Shown piece by piece: positions 9,923 to 20,875 of a stretch of 64,000 nt of DNA (the stretch's first letter is position 1; each line of letters begins with the position of its first letter). Both the position numbers and the translations under genes were made by a program. The DNA lies in assembly GCF_003977755.1 (NCBI RefSeq), contig NZ_RQWN01000002.1, positions 434,001 through 498,000 on the forward strand. Reading direction: 5' to 3'. Origin of the DNA: Haloterrigena salifodinae. GTDB lineage: Archaea > Halobacteriota > Halobacteria > Halobacteriales > Natrialbaceae. A model generated the notes under the pieces. It saw only the letters and a list, made by a program, of their open reading frames with translations, was not told the DNA's origin and did not search any database.

Positions 9923-11803
9923 ATGACAGAATCACCCGCTGACGATCGTCGGCCGGCGGAGAACGCGCGTCGGGAATCGGCCGCAGCAGCCGACCTCGGC
10001 GGCGTAGCGAACCGAATCGGTCGAACGAACCGATCGGCATCATCGGACGGCCTCGAGTACGACGTCGTCAGGACGCCGGTACTCGTCGTCGGCGCGGGGG
10101 CGGCGGGCGCCCGCGTCGCGATCAGCCTCGCCGAATCAGGCCTCGAGCCGCTGGTGATCGGGAAGCGAGACCACGGCGACGCGCACACGACCTGGGCGGC
10201 CGGCGGGATCAACGCCGCGCTCGGCTCGCTGGACGACGAAGACGACTGGACGATCCACGCCGCGGACACGCTGAACGAGGGGCACCACCTGAACGATTCC
10301 GAGGCGGTCGAACTGACCGCGCGCGAGATGCCGGATCGAATTCGCGAACTCGAGGAGTGGGGGATGCCGTTCGACCGGACCGACGACGGGGCGATCAACC
10401 AGCGGTACTTCGGCGCCCAGTCGTATCGCCGGACCTGCTTCGTCGGTGACCGGACCGGCGAGGCGATGCTCGAAACGCTGATCGGACGAGCTCGCGACCT
10501 CGAGATCCCCTACCGCGAGAACGTGATGGTCACGCGGCTGCTCTCGGACGGGCGGCGCGTCTTCGGCGCCGCCGGTTTCGACATGGAGACCGGCCGCGGG
10601 CTGTTGTTCCGGTCGAACCACGTCGTCCTCGCCGCGGGCGGCTTCTCCGCGCTCTACGACCGCCACTCCTCGCGGGACGACGAGAATAACGGGGATGCTC
10701 AGGCGCTGGCCCTCGAAGCGGGCGCTCGACTGATGGACCTCGAGTTCGTTCAGTTCCACCCGACGGGGATGGTCGGCGAACGCTACGGGGAGGAGTGGGA
10801 CGGCCGACTCGTCACGGAAGCCGTACGCGGCGAGGGCGGACGGCTCTACAACAGTGAGAGCGAACGGTTCATGGAACGGTACTCGCCGGATCAGATGGAA
10901 CTCGACGCGCGTGACGTCGTCGCGCGGGCGATCGGGAAGGAGATCGACGCGGGCCGAGGAACCGAGAACGGCGGCGTCTATCTCGACATCTCGCATCGAG
11001 ACGCCGACTACGTCCGGGAACGGCTGCCGCGGATGGTCGAGCGCTTCGCGTCGCTCGGCGTCGACATCACCGCGGAACCGATCGAGGTCGCGCCGACCGC
11101 CCACTACACGATGGGCGGCGTCGATATCGACTTCCGCACCGGCGAAACCAACGTCGACGGCTTGTATGCCGTCGGCGAGGCCGTTGCCGGCGTCCACGGT
11201 GCGAACCGTCTCGGCGGCAACTCGCTCGCCGAGACCGTCGCGATCGGCAAGCTCGTCGGCGAGCACGTCGCAACCGCGGTCGACGGATCGGACGCCGAGC
11301 CAGCGGTGACCGACGAACAGCGAGCCCTCGCCGAACGGGAGTTTCGGTCGCTCGCATCGCTCGCGGACGCCGACGGGGAGGTCACGCCGACGACCTTGCT
11401 GGAAGAACTCCGCGAGTTGCTGTGGGATCGCGCGGGCATTCTCCGCGACGAGGCCGGGCTTCGAGCCGGACTCGAGGAACTCGAGGCGCTCCGCGATCGA
11501 ACGGGGGACTTGCGCGTCGAGGGCGGACTCACCTCGCGATCGTTCGAGTTCGCCGTCGACCTCTCGGTTAGCCTCACCGTCGCCGAAGCGATGCTCCGAA
11601 CGGCCCTGGCTCGAACCGAATCCAGGGGCGCACACCACAGGACGGACTATCCGGAGACTGACCCGGACTGGCGCGTCAACCTGCTCGTCTCGGCCGACGA
11701 GGGCGGCCTCGAGATCGACCGTCGCGGCGTCGCCGAGCCGAGCGACCCGGTCCGAGAGGCGCTCGCGGAAGGGTACGAACTCGACTACCACCACCTCGAG
11801 TAA
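9923..11803 (+). CDS. FAD-dependent oxidoreductase, L-aspartate oxidase / fumarate reductase flavoprotein family
   Basis: 626 aa. A Rossmann FAD-binding motif GAGAAGARVAI lies about 55 residues in, preceded by a low-complexity extension. Family motifs are HTTWAAGGINAALG, HPTGMVGERYG, RGEGGRLYNSESERFM, and GVHGANRLGGNSLAETV near the C-terminal third. The C-terminal helical domain of the SdhA/NadB family follows. A standalone gene without nadA/nadC neighbours leaves two readings: L-aspartate oxidase (first step of NAD synthesis) or a soluble fumarate reductase/succinate dehydrogenase-type flavoprotein. It is clearly distinct from the sdhA in this window. ATG 9923 was chosen over 9872 by position of the promoter-like AT-rich sequence. 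Confidence 0.8.
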   Translation: MTESPADDRRPAENARRESAAAADLGGVANRIGRTNRSASSDGLEYDVVRTPVLVVGAGAAGARVAISLAESGLEPLVIGKRDHGDAHTTWAAGGINAALGSLDDEDDWTIHAADTLNEGHHLNDSEAVELTAREMPDRIRELEEWGMPFDRTDDGAINQRYFGAQSYRRTCFVGDRTGEAMLETLIGRARDLEIPYRENVMVTRLLSDGRRVFGAAGFDMETGRGLLFRSNHVVLAAGGFSALYDRHSSRDDENNGDAQALALEAGARLMDLEFVQFHPTGMVGERYGEEWDGRLVTEAVRGEGGRLYNSESERFMERYSPDQMELDARDVVARAIGKEIDAGRGTENGGVYLDISHRDADYVRERLPRMVERFASLGVDITAEPIEVAPTAHYTMGGVDIDFRTGETNVDGLYAVGEAVAGVHGANRLGGNSLAETVAIGKLVGEHVATAVDGSDAEPAVTDEQRALAEREFRSLASLADADGEVTPTTLLEELRELLWDRAGILRDEAGLRAGLEELEALRDRTGDLRVEGGLTSRSFEFAVDLSVSLTVAEAMLRTALARTESRGAHHRTDYPETDPDWRVNLLVSADEGGLEIDRRGVAEPSDPVREALAEGYELDYHHLE

Positions 11804-11878
11804 CGGACCGCGACCGAACCGCGAACTCGACGACCGAGAGGCCTTTCATCCTTCGAGCCCTCCCTTTCCTCTACGTAG

Positions 11879-12469
11879 ATGTTAGACGAGGCCGAACCCG
11901 TTATCCGGACCGACCCCGTGATGGCGGAACTCATCGAGCGACACGACCCCTACGTCGAACCCGACTGGAACGAGTTCGAACGGCTCTGTATCTCCATCAT
12001 CAACCAGCAGCTATCGACCGCGAGCGCGACCGCCGTCCGCGAACGGGTCTTCGAACTGCTCCGCGACGAGGTGACCCCCGAGACTGTCCTCGAGGCGGAG
12101 GACGAGGCCCTGCGAGCGGCCGGGCTCTCCGAGAGCAAGGTCGAGTACATACGCAACGCCGCGCAGGCCTTCCGGGAGAACGACTACACTCGAGCGGGCC
12201 TCGACGACTACTCGAATGACGAGGTTATGGATTTGCTGACCGAGATCAAAGGCGTCGGCGAGTGGACCGCCCGCATGTACCTCCTGTTCGTGCTGCAACG
12301 CGAGGACGTGCTGCCACTGGGCGACCTCGCGATCCGCCGCGCGATCGAGGACCTCTACGGCGACGGCGATGACATGTCCCGCGCCGAGATGCGCGAGATC
12401 GCCGAGCGGTGGCGCCCCTACCGAAGCGCCGCGACGCGGTATCTGTGGGCCGAGTACGAGTCGGACTGA
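11879..12469 (+). CDS. DNA-3-methyladenine glycosylase (AlkA-type HhH-GPD)
   Basis: 196-aa base-excision repair enzyme removing alkylated bases. The helix-hairpin-helix IKGVGEWTARMYL and the downstream catalytic Asp in LPLGDLAIRRAI are the HhH-GPD hallmarks. CISIINQQLSTASA matches the conserved N-terminal helix of AlkA proteins. It lacks the extra N-terminal domain of E. coli AlkA, as is usual in archaea. Single gene, same strand as its neighbours but separated by 75 and 244 nt. Confidence 0.9.
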   Translation: MLDEAEPVIRTDPVMAELIERHDPYVEPDWNEFERLCISIINQQLSTASATAVRERVFELLRDEVTPETVLEAEDEALRAAGLSESKVEYIRNAAQAFRENDYTRAGLDDYSNDEVMDLLTEIKGVGEWTARMYLLFVLQREDVLPLGDLAIRRAIEDLYGDGDDMSRAEMREIAERWRPYRSAATRYLWAEYESD

Positions 12470-12713
12470 CGGCTCGAGCGCAAACGCTTGTTTCGCGGGG
12501 AGAAACGGTTGTTGATCTGACCTTCTTGAAGCGACCGAACGCGGTAATACGCTCCTATCCGCGCCCCCGAACGGTGGGGATCGACCCGACACGGCGACTA
12601 ACCGGCGATTACGAGCCCGATAATTCATGCCCGTGCAGGGGTCTCGAGAAACGAGATACTGACCGATGAGAAGGCCCCGCTGACTCAAGTGTGACTCGAA
12701 CGGGAACGAACGT

Positions 12714-14078
12714 ATGGCAAACGATATGCCCGCGGACGAACCGTCGACAGGCGACTCATCACAGCGGCGAATGACCACCGATCCCGAGCGCATCAGGGAG
12801 TGGGCGGAGGCGCGCAACGCGGTCCCCGTAACGATCCGCGACAGCGAGGGACACGGCCACTCCTTCGCCCGTCGGGACGACCTCGGAACGGACCACGAGG
12901 AGTATACGTGGGACGAGTTCATCGAGACGTTCCGAGACGAGGATCTGGTGTTCGTCTACCACGAGGACGAGCCCACGGAGGAGGGGCTGGGCCACTTCGA
13001 AATCGTCGAACGCGAACGGGCGTTCGAACGCGCCGACCTCGGCCGCGAGGAACTCGAGGACCAGCTTCGCGAGGGCGAGACGGTCACGACCGAAATCGTC
13101 GAAACGCAGGTCGTCGAGACGGAGGTCGTCGAACGGGACACGATCGAGAGCGAGGTCGTCGATACCGAGATCGCCGAGCGCCACGTCGTCGACTCGGAGC
13201 TGCTGAAACGGGAGATCGTCGACACCGAGTTTGTCACCGCCGACGAGATCGAGGTCATCACCGAGGAGAGCCGCCTCGATACGGTCGAGGAAGTCGAACG
13301 CTACACGATCGAGAGCCGGGTCGTCGACGTCGACGTCGATCAGCACGACGAACTCGAGAGCGACAAGATCGAGACCGATATCGAACTCGAAAGTGTCCAG
13401 CGGTCGATCCTCGATAGCGACGTCGTCCGCACGGACGTAACCGCCGATGACGTCATCGATCAGGAGGTCATCCAGAGCAAGCGCGCCGAAGGTGACGTCG
13501 TCCGGAGCGAACTGCTCGAGCGGCGCACGGTCGAAGAGCAGATCGACGAGCGAACGCGCATGATCTTCACCCTAGAAGAGACCGACCTACTCGAGTCGGA
13601 AGTCATCGGCAGCGACGTCATCGAGGGCGAGATTATCGACGTCGAAGAGTACGGCGCGATCGAGACGTCAGCCGAAACCGATGAGGCCGGTACGGGCACC
13701 GGAGCCGGTGGCGGCGCCGGGACCGGCGGGGAAGGGGCCGGCGATCCCACTCCGGACGTCGAGGTCGAGTCCGGAACCGGCGGATCGACTGCCGACGCGG
13801 GCGACATGGGCCGGGTCGAACTCACCGAGGACGATCAAGGAAAAGACGTCGTCGACGAGACGGGCGAACAGATCGGTATCGTCGCGGAAGTCGAGGGCCA
13901 GACCGCCTACATCGATCCCGAGCCGGGACTGACGGATCGGCTCAAGGCGCGGATGAACTGGGGCAGCGGCCATGACGACGAGGACTACCCCATCGATGCG
14001 TCGGAGATCAACGAGATCACCAACCGCGAAGTGATCGTCCAGCACCGGGACGATGAGGACACCACCGGCATCGAGTAG
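12714..14078 (+). CDS. acidic pentad-repeat protein with C-terminal PRC-barrel-like domain
   Basis: 454 aa, three parts. Residues ~20-100 (DPERIREWAE, TWDEFIETF, DLVFVYHED) resemble a small domain found alone in many bacteria, of unknown role (family recalled, not searched). Residues ~120-305 consist of about 37 consecutive five-residue repeats with consensus h-[DE]-[ST/R]-[DE]-h, for example VETEV, IESEV, VDTEI, VDSEL. After a Gly/Thr-rich linker, residues ~365-450 (GKDVVDETGEQIGIVAEV, then AYIDPEPGLTDRLKARMNWG) resemble a PRC-barrel fold. There is no signal peptide or membrane segment. The five-residue period suggests a stacked beta-helix or solenoid. The function is unknown. Confidence 0.8.
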   Translation: MANDMPADEPSTGDSSQRRMTTDPERIREWAEARNAVPVTIRDSEGHGHSFARRDDLGTDHEEYTWDEFIETFRDEDLVFVYHEDEPTEEGLGHFEIVERERAFERADLGREELEDQLREGETVTTEIVETQVVETEVVERDTIESEVVDTEIAERHVVDSELLKREIVDTEFVTADEIEVITEESRLDTVEEVERYTIESRVVDVDVDQHDELESDKIETDIELESVQRSILDSDVVRTDVTADDVIDQEVIQSKRAEGDVVRSELLERRTVEEQIDERTRMIFTLEETDLLESEVIGSDVIEGEIIDVEEYGAIETSAETDEAGTGTGAGGGAGTGGEGAGDPTPDVEVESGTGGSTADAGDMGRVELTEDDQGKDVVDETGEQIGIVAEVEGQTAYIDPEPGLTDRLKARMNWGSGHDDEDYPIDASEINEITNREVIVQHRDDEDTTGIE

Positions 14079-14169
14079 GGACGACTGATCGCGGACCGAT
14101 CACAATGCGAACGGCGCGTCGAACGAGAAAGCGAGAGTGAGACGAAGTCGGTGGTGACGGCTCGAGTCC

Positions 14170-16370
<2,201 letters not shown>

Positions 16371-16402
16371 GATTTCTCTACAAAGGGAAGATCGGATCAG
16401 AG

Positions 16403-16413
16403 AATAATATATG
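16403..16413 (-). promoter_or_regulatory. TATA box of katG
   Basis: Read on the minus strand, CATATATTATT. It predicts transcription starting near 16380, about 10 nt before the leader ORF ATG and about 70 nt before the annotated katG ATG. Confidence 0.5.
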
Positions 16414-16600
16414 TACCGATCGCGACTTCCGGTTCACTATTCGCCCATATTATTTCCGGTACTGGAAACAAACCTCGTTAATATCGCTATCGGCCACCGC
16501 TCGAGCGTACTCGCTTCCGGACGAGTATCGATCTTCCGCTCACATCGATGTCGGCGAGGCGAGAAAGAGACTCTGACCGCGGATCGCTCGAGCGCTTCCG

Positions 16601-17977
16601 TTACGCGTCCGTCGCTTCGTCGACTTCCGCTTCTTCTTCCTCCTCTTCGGGCGTATCCGGTGCGTCCTGATCCGCGCGACGGCCGACGTCGACCTGGTAG
16701 TTCCCGAGGATGTCCCGGCCGAGGATGACGGGGTAGTCCATGTGGCTGCGGTCCTCGACGCTGGCCGTGACGGTGTGCTGGGTGCCGCCGACGCCGACGA
16801 CGACGTCGACGACGGGGCGGCTCTTGGACTGTTTGCTGCTGCCCGATCGGATGCGGGTGATGGATTTGATCGGTCCGGCGCCGATGTCGGCGGCGAGGGC
16901 GGTGTCGATGCTCGTCCGCGTCGCGCCTGTGTCGGACTTCGCGAGGACGGTCTTCGAGCCGCTGGTCCCCGAGAGCACGATCTCCTCGGTGTAGCCGATC
17001 ACGCTCGGTTCCGTGTCCGGCGCCGACGTCTCGACGGGCTGGGCAGTCGGCCGAGAGTCGTCGAGGACGTTCGAGATGTCGTTGACGCGGTCCGCGTCGA
17101 CCTCGCCGCCGGCGCGTTCGATCGCCAACTTCGCGATGTAGGGGGCCGGACTGACCTGGGTCGCCTCGTAGAGGCCCTTGAATCCGGCTGTCGGATTGAC
17201 CTCGAGGACGAACCAGCCCTCGTCGCCCTCGACGAGATCGACGCCGGCGTAGTCGAGGCCGATGGCGTCGGCCGCGCGGCGGGCCATGTCGCGGGCCTCC
17301 TCGGGGAGGTCGTCGGTTGCGTCCTCGACGCTGCCGCCGAGGGCGACGTTCGTCCGCCAGTCGTTGTCCGGCGCGTAGCGGTACATCGCACTGATGATCT
17401 CGCCGCCGACGACGTAGACGCGGACGTCGCGGTGGCGGACGTCCTCGCGATCGATAAGTTCCTGCAGGAAAGCGTAGCGGTTGCCGACCTTCGCGTTGAT
17501 CGGATCGTTGGGGCCGACCTTCCACGTTCCACCGCCGTGGGTACCGATCGCCGTCTTGTAGACCGCTTCTTCGCCGTACCGATCCCGTGCCGCGTTGAGC
17601 TGATCGCCGCTGAGCGCGAGGGTGACGTCGGGGGTTCGGACGTCGTTGGCCGCGAGCGTCGTCGCCGTCGAGAGTTTGTGGATCGCCGTCAACACCGTCG
17701 ACGGCTCGTTGAGCGTCGGCACCAGTTGCGCGAACGTGTTCGCCAGCCCGAGTTCCTCGGCGGGCTGTTCGGTGTTCGACAGCAGCATCCGGTTCGCGAT
17801 GACGTCGACGTCCGGCTCTAAGACGACGCTCCCGTCGGTGACGCTGATCGACGTGTTCTCGGCACGGAGCCACTCGGTATCGTGGCCCAGATCTTCGACG
17901 GCGTTGAGAATCGCTTTCGTTTCCTTGCTCGTGTGTAGACTCAGTACCCCGACAGTGACAGGATCGGCAACAGCCAT
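16601..17977 (-). CDS. RimK-type ATP-grasp ligase fused to a RimB-like (retropepsin-fold) protease domain
   Basis: 458 aa. Residues ~1-290 are a RimK-like ATP-grasp ligase: Lys141, the glycine-rich loop GTHGGGTW (145-152) and the metal/phosphate motif FVLEVNP (257-262). It would join an amino acid, classically glutamate, to a carboxylate. Residues ~325-435 form a PF05618-type domain, once called ATP-dependent zinc protease, with SDTGA (348-352, catalytic Asp) and MDYPVILGR (413-421). The tail is Glu-rich. In bacteria these are usually separate adjacent genes, and modification plus removal is the proposed cycle. The ATG at 17977 begins the canonical beta-strand (VTVGVLSLH). It lies 135 nt downstream of the flippase gene on the same strand. 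Confidence 0.88.
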   Translation of the reverse strand: MAVADPVTVGVLSLHTSKETKAILNAVEDLGHDTEWLRAENTSISVTDGSVVLEPDVDVIANRMLLSNTEQPAEELGLANTFAQLVPTLNEPSTVLTAIHKLSTATTLAANDVRTPDVTLALSGDQLNAARDRYGEEAVYKTAIGTHGGGTWKVGPNDPINAKVGNRYAFLQELIDREDVRHRDVRVYVVGGEIISAMYRYAPDNDWRTNVALGGSVEDATDDLPEEARDMARRAADAIGLDYAGVDLVEGDEGWFVLEVNPTAGFKGLYEATQVSPAPYIAKLAIERAGGEVDADRVNDISNVLDDSRPTAQPVETSAPDTEPSVIGYTEEIVLSGTSGSKTVLAKSDTGATRTSIDTALAADIGAGPIKSITRIRSGSSKQSKSRPVVDVVVGVGGTQHTVTASVEDRSHMDYPVILGRDILGNYQVDVGRRADQDAPDTPEEEEEEAEVDEATDA

Positions 17978-18112
17978 ACTCAAACACACGACTACGGGGG
18001 GCAAAAGGATACTGTCATCAGCAGGCGGCGCCTGCTTTCGATTGTCACTTCGAGGACGCCCCGTCTCGTCGGACCACACCTCTCACGAGTCGGATCCACG
18101 GTCGCCGCGCCG

Positions 18113-19582
18113 TCACGTGATCGCCGCCCGGACCTCGTTGGGATCGACCAGTCCGCTCGCGACGACGAGGACGGCCCACGTGATCGCGCCCAGCGCGATC
18201 GCGCCTGCCAACATCGCGAGACTCGAGACCAGCGGCGTCACGAGCAACACGGCGCCGGCCATGATCCCGGTGATCACGCAGATGACGCAGATCGACCGGG
18301 CGAGTCGTTTGAGCCGGAGTTCGAGTTCCAAGTGGACGATGTAGAGGTTCACCGCCACGTACACCGAGTGCGTCGCGACAGTCGCGATGGCCGCGCCGAC
18401 GACGCCGATCGTCGGGATGAGAACGAGGTTCAACAGGAAGTTGGCGACGGCCGTCCCTCCTTTCGCCATCGCCCGGTGGCGTGCACGCCCGAGGTAATCT
18501 AAGCTGTCGCTGGTCAGGTTCGTGATCGCCTGCAGGATGATGAACGCGGCCAGGACCTGCAACACCGGCACCGCACCCGCGTACTCGGCGCCGATGACCA
18601 TCGGAATGAACGGATCGGCGACGATCACGAGCCCGGCGGCCGCGGGGATGTACACCATCATCGTGTTCGTCAGCGCCGTCTCGTAGATCTGCCTGGCCTG
18701 CTCGAGTTGGTTCGAGGCCTTCTGTTCGCCGAAGTTCGGCGAGATCGTAAAGCCGAGCGATTCGGCGGGCGCGAGCACGAAGTCGGTGATCTGCTTGCCG
18801 AGCGTGTAGAACGCGACCGCGGTCGGAGTCAGGATGACGCCGACGAGCACGGTGTCGACCTGTTTGTCGATGACATTCGCGCTTCGCGTCGCGGTCAGCG
18901 GCACGCTGTACTCGATCATCCGTCGCGTCAGCCCCTCTTCGTGGGTCTCCGCGGCGTCGTACTGCGCGTAGAAGGCGTAGTAAAGGACCGCGAGCCCGAC
19001 CGCGGCCGACAGCGCGTAGCCGACGACGTAGCCGAAGAATGCGCCCAGCGCCCCCAGTCCCATGAGCACGAAGCCGACGGCGAAGACCAGTCTGGAGAGG
19101 CCGCTGATCGCCCTGACGGCGGCGCTGTACGGGAGGTGGTTGAACCCCTGGAAGGCGACTTCCGTGAACGTGCTAAAGGAGAAGACGGCGATGTAGAGCA
19201 CGCCGGCCGCGAGAAACGGCGCGGCGTCCGGCCGACCCAGCGCGGCCGCAAGCTGCTCGTGGAACACCAAGAGGAGGTAGCCGACCAGCGCCATGATGAC
19301 GATCTTGAACGTGATCGTCGATCTGAGCAGGTGCGGAATCTGGCCCGGATCGTCCTCGCGGTACTCCGAGAGGTATCGCGCCGCGGATTTGCCGATCCCG
19401 AGATCCGCGACCAGTCGGATCATCGCCAGTATCCCGATCACCCAGTACAACGTCCCGTAGCCGTCGGGATCGAGGAGATAGCGCGCCAGTACGAACATCA
19501 ACAGCGCGCTCGAGATCATGTAGATCGCTCGAGCGAGCAGCGTTGCCTTGAACCCGCGGACGATGTGGTCCTCTCGACTCAT
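18113..19582 (-). CDS. Wzx-like polysaccharide/oligosaccharide flippase
   Basis: 489-aa membrane protein with about 14 predicted helices, beginning right after MSREDHIVRGFKATLLARAIY. The pattern is that of the MOP/PST (Wzx, RfbX) superfamily: conserved charged/polar breaks such as GKSAARYLSEYRE near residue 65, FTEVAFQG and GKQITDF, and a C-terminal helix pair. It probably moves lipid-linked glycans across the membrane for surface glycosylation. No glycosyltransferases lie beside it. It precedes the RimK-RimB gene on the same strand, so a shared transcript is possible. Confidence 0.85.
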   Translation of the reverse strand: MSREDHIVRGFKATLLARAIYMISSALLMFVLARYLLDPDGYGTLYWVIGILAMIRLVADLGIGKSAARYLSEYREDDPGQIPHLLRSTITFKIVIMALVGYLLLVFHEQLAAALGRPDAAPFLAAGVLYIAVFSFSTFTEVAFQGFNHLPYSAAVRAISGLSRLVFAVGFVLMGLGALGAFFGYVVGYALSAAVGLAVLYYAFYAQYDAAETHEEGLTRRMIEYSVPLTATRSANVIDKQVDTVLVGVILTPTAVAFYTLGKQITDFVLAPAESLGFTISPNFGEQKASNQLEQARQIYETALTNTMMVYIPAAAGLVIVADPFIPMVIGAEYAGAVPVLQVLAAFIILQAITNLTSDSLDYLGRARHRAMAKGGTAVANFLLNLVLIPTIGVVGAAIATVATHSVYVAVNLYIVHLELELRLKRLARSICVICVITGIMAGAVLLVTPLVSSLAMLAGAIALGAITWAVLVVASGLVDPNEVRAAIT

Positions 19583-19952
19583 GTGATAGGGGAGGGTATT
19601 CGGTTGCGCGCGGTCGGTCAGCCGCTCGACCGTGGGAACCCGTCGTATCTATGCCGATGACTGAGTCGGCAATTGTAATGCGGGGACAACAGGTGTAACG
19701 TCCCGGTACCATCGCTGAAACGGCGTCTTAAGTCGATATCTCTGGGACGGAATCAGTCGACGGACACCGCAGCGACCGGACGGCTCGACGCTTCCGATCG
19801 ACCGTTCAGCCGAGTACGGATCGCATACTGTCTTCGACCCGGTCAGTTCGCCGGCGTATCGCCAGTGCGGCGGTCACCCGACAGCCCGACCGAACGAGTT
19901 CGTCTAAGACGAGACGGGGACGGTGCGACCGTGATGTATCGACGGCCGCCCC
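19583..19952. other. gene-free intergenic stretch
   Basis: 370 nt with no convincing coding frame. It holds the promoter side of the flippase gene and the 3' flank of the acetyltransferase gene. TCGTCT-A-AGACGA (19900-19912), a perfect 6-bp inverted repeat about 40 nt past the acetyltransferase stop, may be part of its termination region. GCCGA...TCGGC near 19653-19670 is a weaker inverted repeat. Confidence 0.4.
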
Positions 19953-20702
19953 TCAAAGATACGACGCGTCCCAGCGGGTCGCCTTCCGGCGGTTCCCGCA
20001 GTTGTTACACTCAATTCGGCCCATCGTGTCCATAGTGTTTTCCAGCGAGTCGCAGTTACCGCAGAACCAGCCGTACAGGTCCTGACGCCCCTCGCTCTTG
20101 TAGGCGCTGTAGAACGGCGCCTTGGCGCCGCGAGCGGCCTCGCCGTAGCTCACGTAGATCGTCTCGCCGTCGTTCTCGAGTTCGTCGACGGCGCCCCACC
20201 CCTCCTCGCCGATCTCGTCTTCGGCGTAGACGTTCTCCGTGAACGTCTCGTCGCCGATCTCGACCTCTCGCTGGCCGGCCCGTTCGAAGCCGTTGTCTGC
20301 GTAGAACTCGTTGCCGCCCTCGTTGTCCTCGAGGACGAGCCCCTGTACGTGGTCGGCGCCCTCGTCGAGCAACCGCTCGCGGGTGCGGACGAGCAGCCGA
20401 ACGCCCGTGCCGCCGCCGCGGTGATCGGGATCGATGTGGAGCCACAGGATTCGGCCGGTGTCGTAACGCTGGCCGATCAGGTCGTTCTGCGAGAAGCCGA
20501 CGACGTCGCCGTCGTTCTCGACGACGAGGATCAGCGAGTGATCGTCCTCGAGCACGTCGTCGAAGGAGTCGCCGTACCACTGATCGATCGCGTCGGCGAC
20601 GGTGTCCTCGTCGAGGAACTCGGTGTAGGTCGATTCGAGTGAGCGCTGGGCGATCGATCGGATCGCGTCGATATCGTCGGCTGTCGCTTCGCGAATCTCC
20701 AT
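19953..20702 (-). CDS. GNAT acetyltransferase with C-terminal zinc ribbon
   Basis: 249 aa. The N-terminal ~150 residues are a GNAT fold with the acetyl-CoA loop HRGGGTGVRLL (about residues 97-107) and the GFERAGQREV strand. The C-terminal ~60 residues have CGNC and CNNC pairs 20-25 residues apart followed by a basic, aromatic end (RKATRWDASYL), a zinc-ribbon module recurrent in haloarchaea (DUF5816-like). The substrate is unknown. The start at ATG 20702 (MEIREATADDID) fits the GNAT N-terminus; ATG 20729 is possible. It is divergent from the deacylase gene, whose ATG lies 174 nt away. Confidence 0.85.
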   Translation of the reverse strand: MEIREATADDIDAIRSIAQRSLESTYTEFLDEDTVADAIDQWYGDSFDDVLEDDHSLILVVENDGDVVGFSQNDLIGQRYDTGRILWLHIDPDHRGGGTGVRLLVRTRERLLDEGADHVQGLVLEDNEGGNEFYADNGFERAGQREVEIGDETFTENVYAEDEIGEEGWGAVDELENDGETIYVSYGEAARGAKAPFYSAYKSEGRQDLYGWFCGNCDSLENTMDTMGRIECNNCGNRRKATRWDASYL

Positions 20703-20875
20703 GCCCGGTGCTACCATGTCTTCATACAAAACGTATGCCCACGGGGAGAGATTTTCCCCGTCTTCAGTTCAGCGGAACGAGCCGTCTCGACGTAAAATCT
20801 ACACCGGCAGTTTCCGGCGCCGTTAGGTCCGGTCTCGAAGGGAAGATTCACATTGCCACCCGCCGAGCCATCGTT

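Noticed and set aside
10136-11794. 552-codon minus-strand frame opposite the flavoprotein
   Set aside because: Shadow of a clear FAD enzyme; no recognisable domain.
9923-11803. Annotation as a second sdhA
   Set aside because: Motifs around the FAD and substrate sites fit the aspartate oxidase-like branch better and there are no sdhB/C/D partners.
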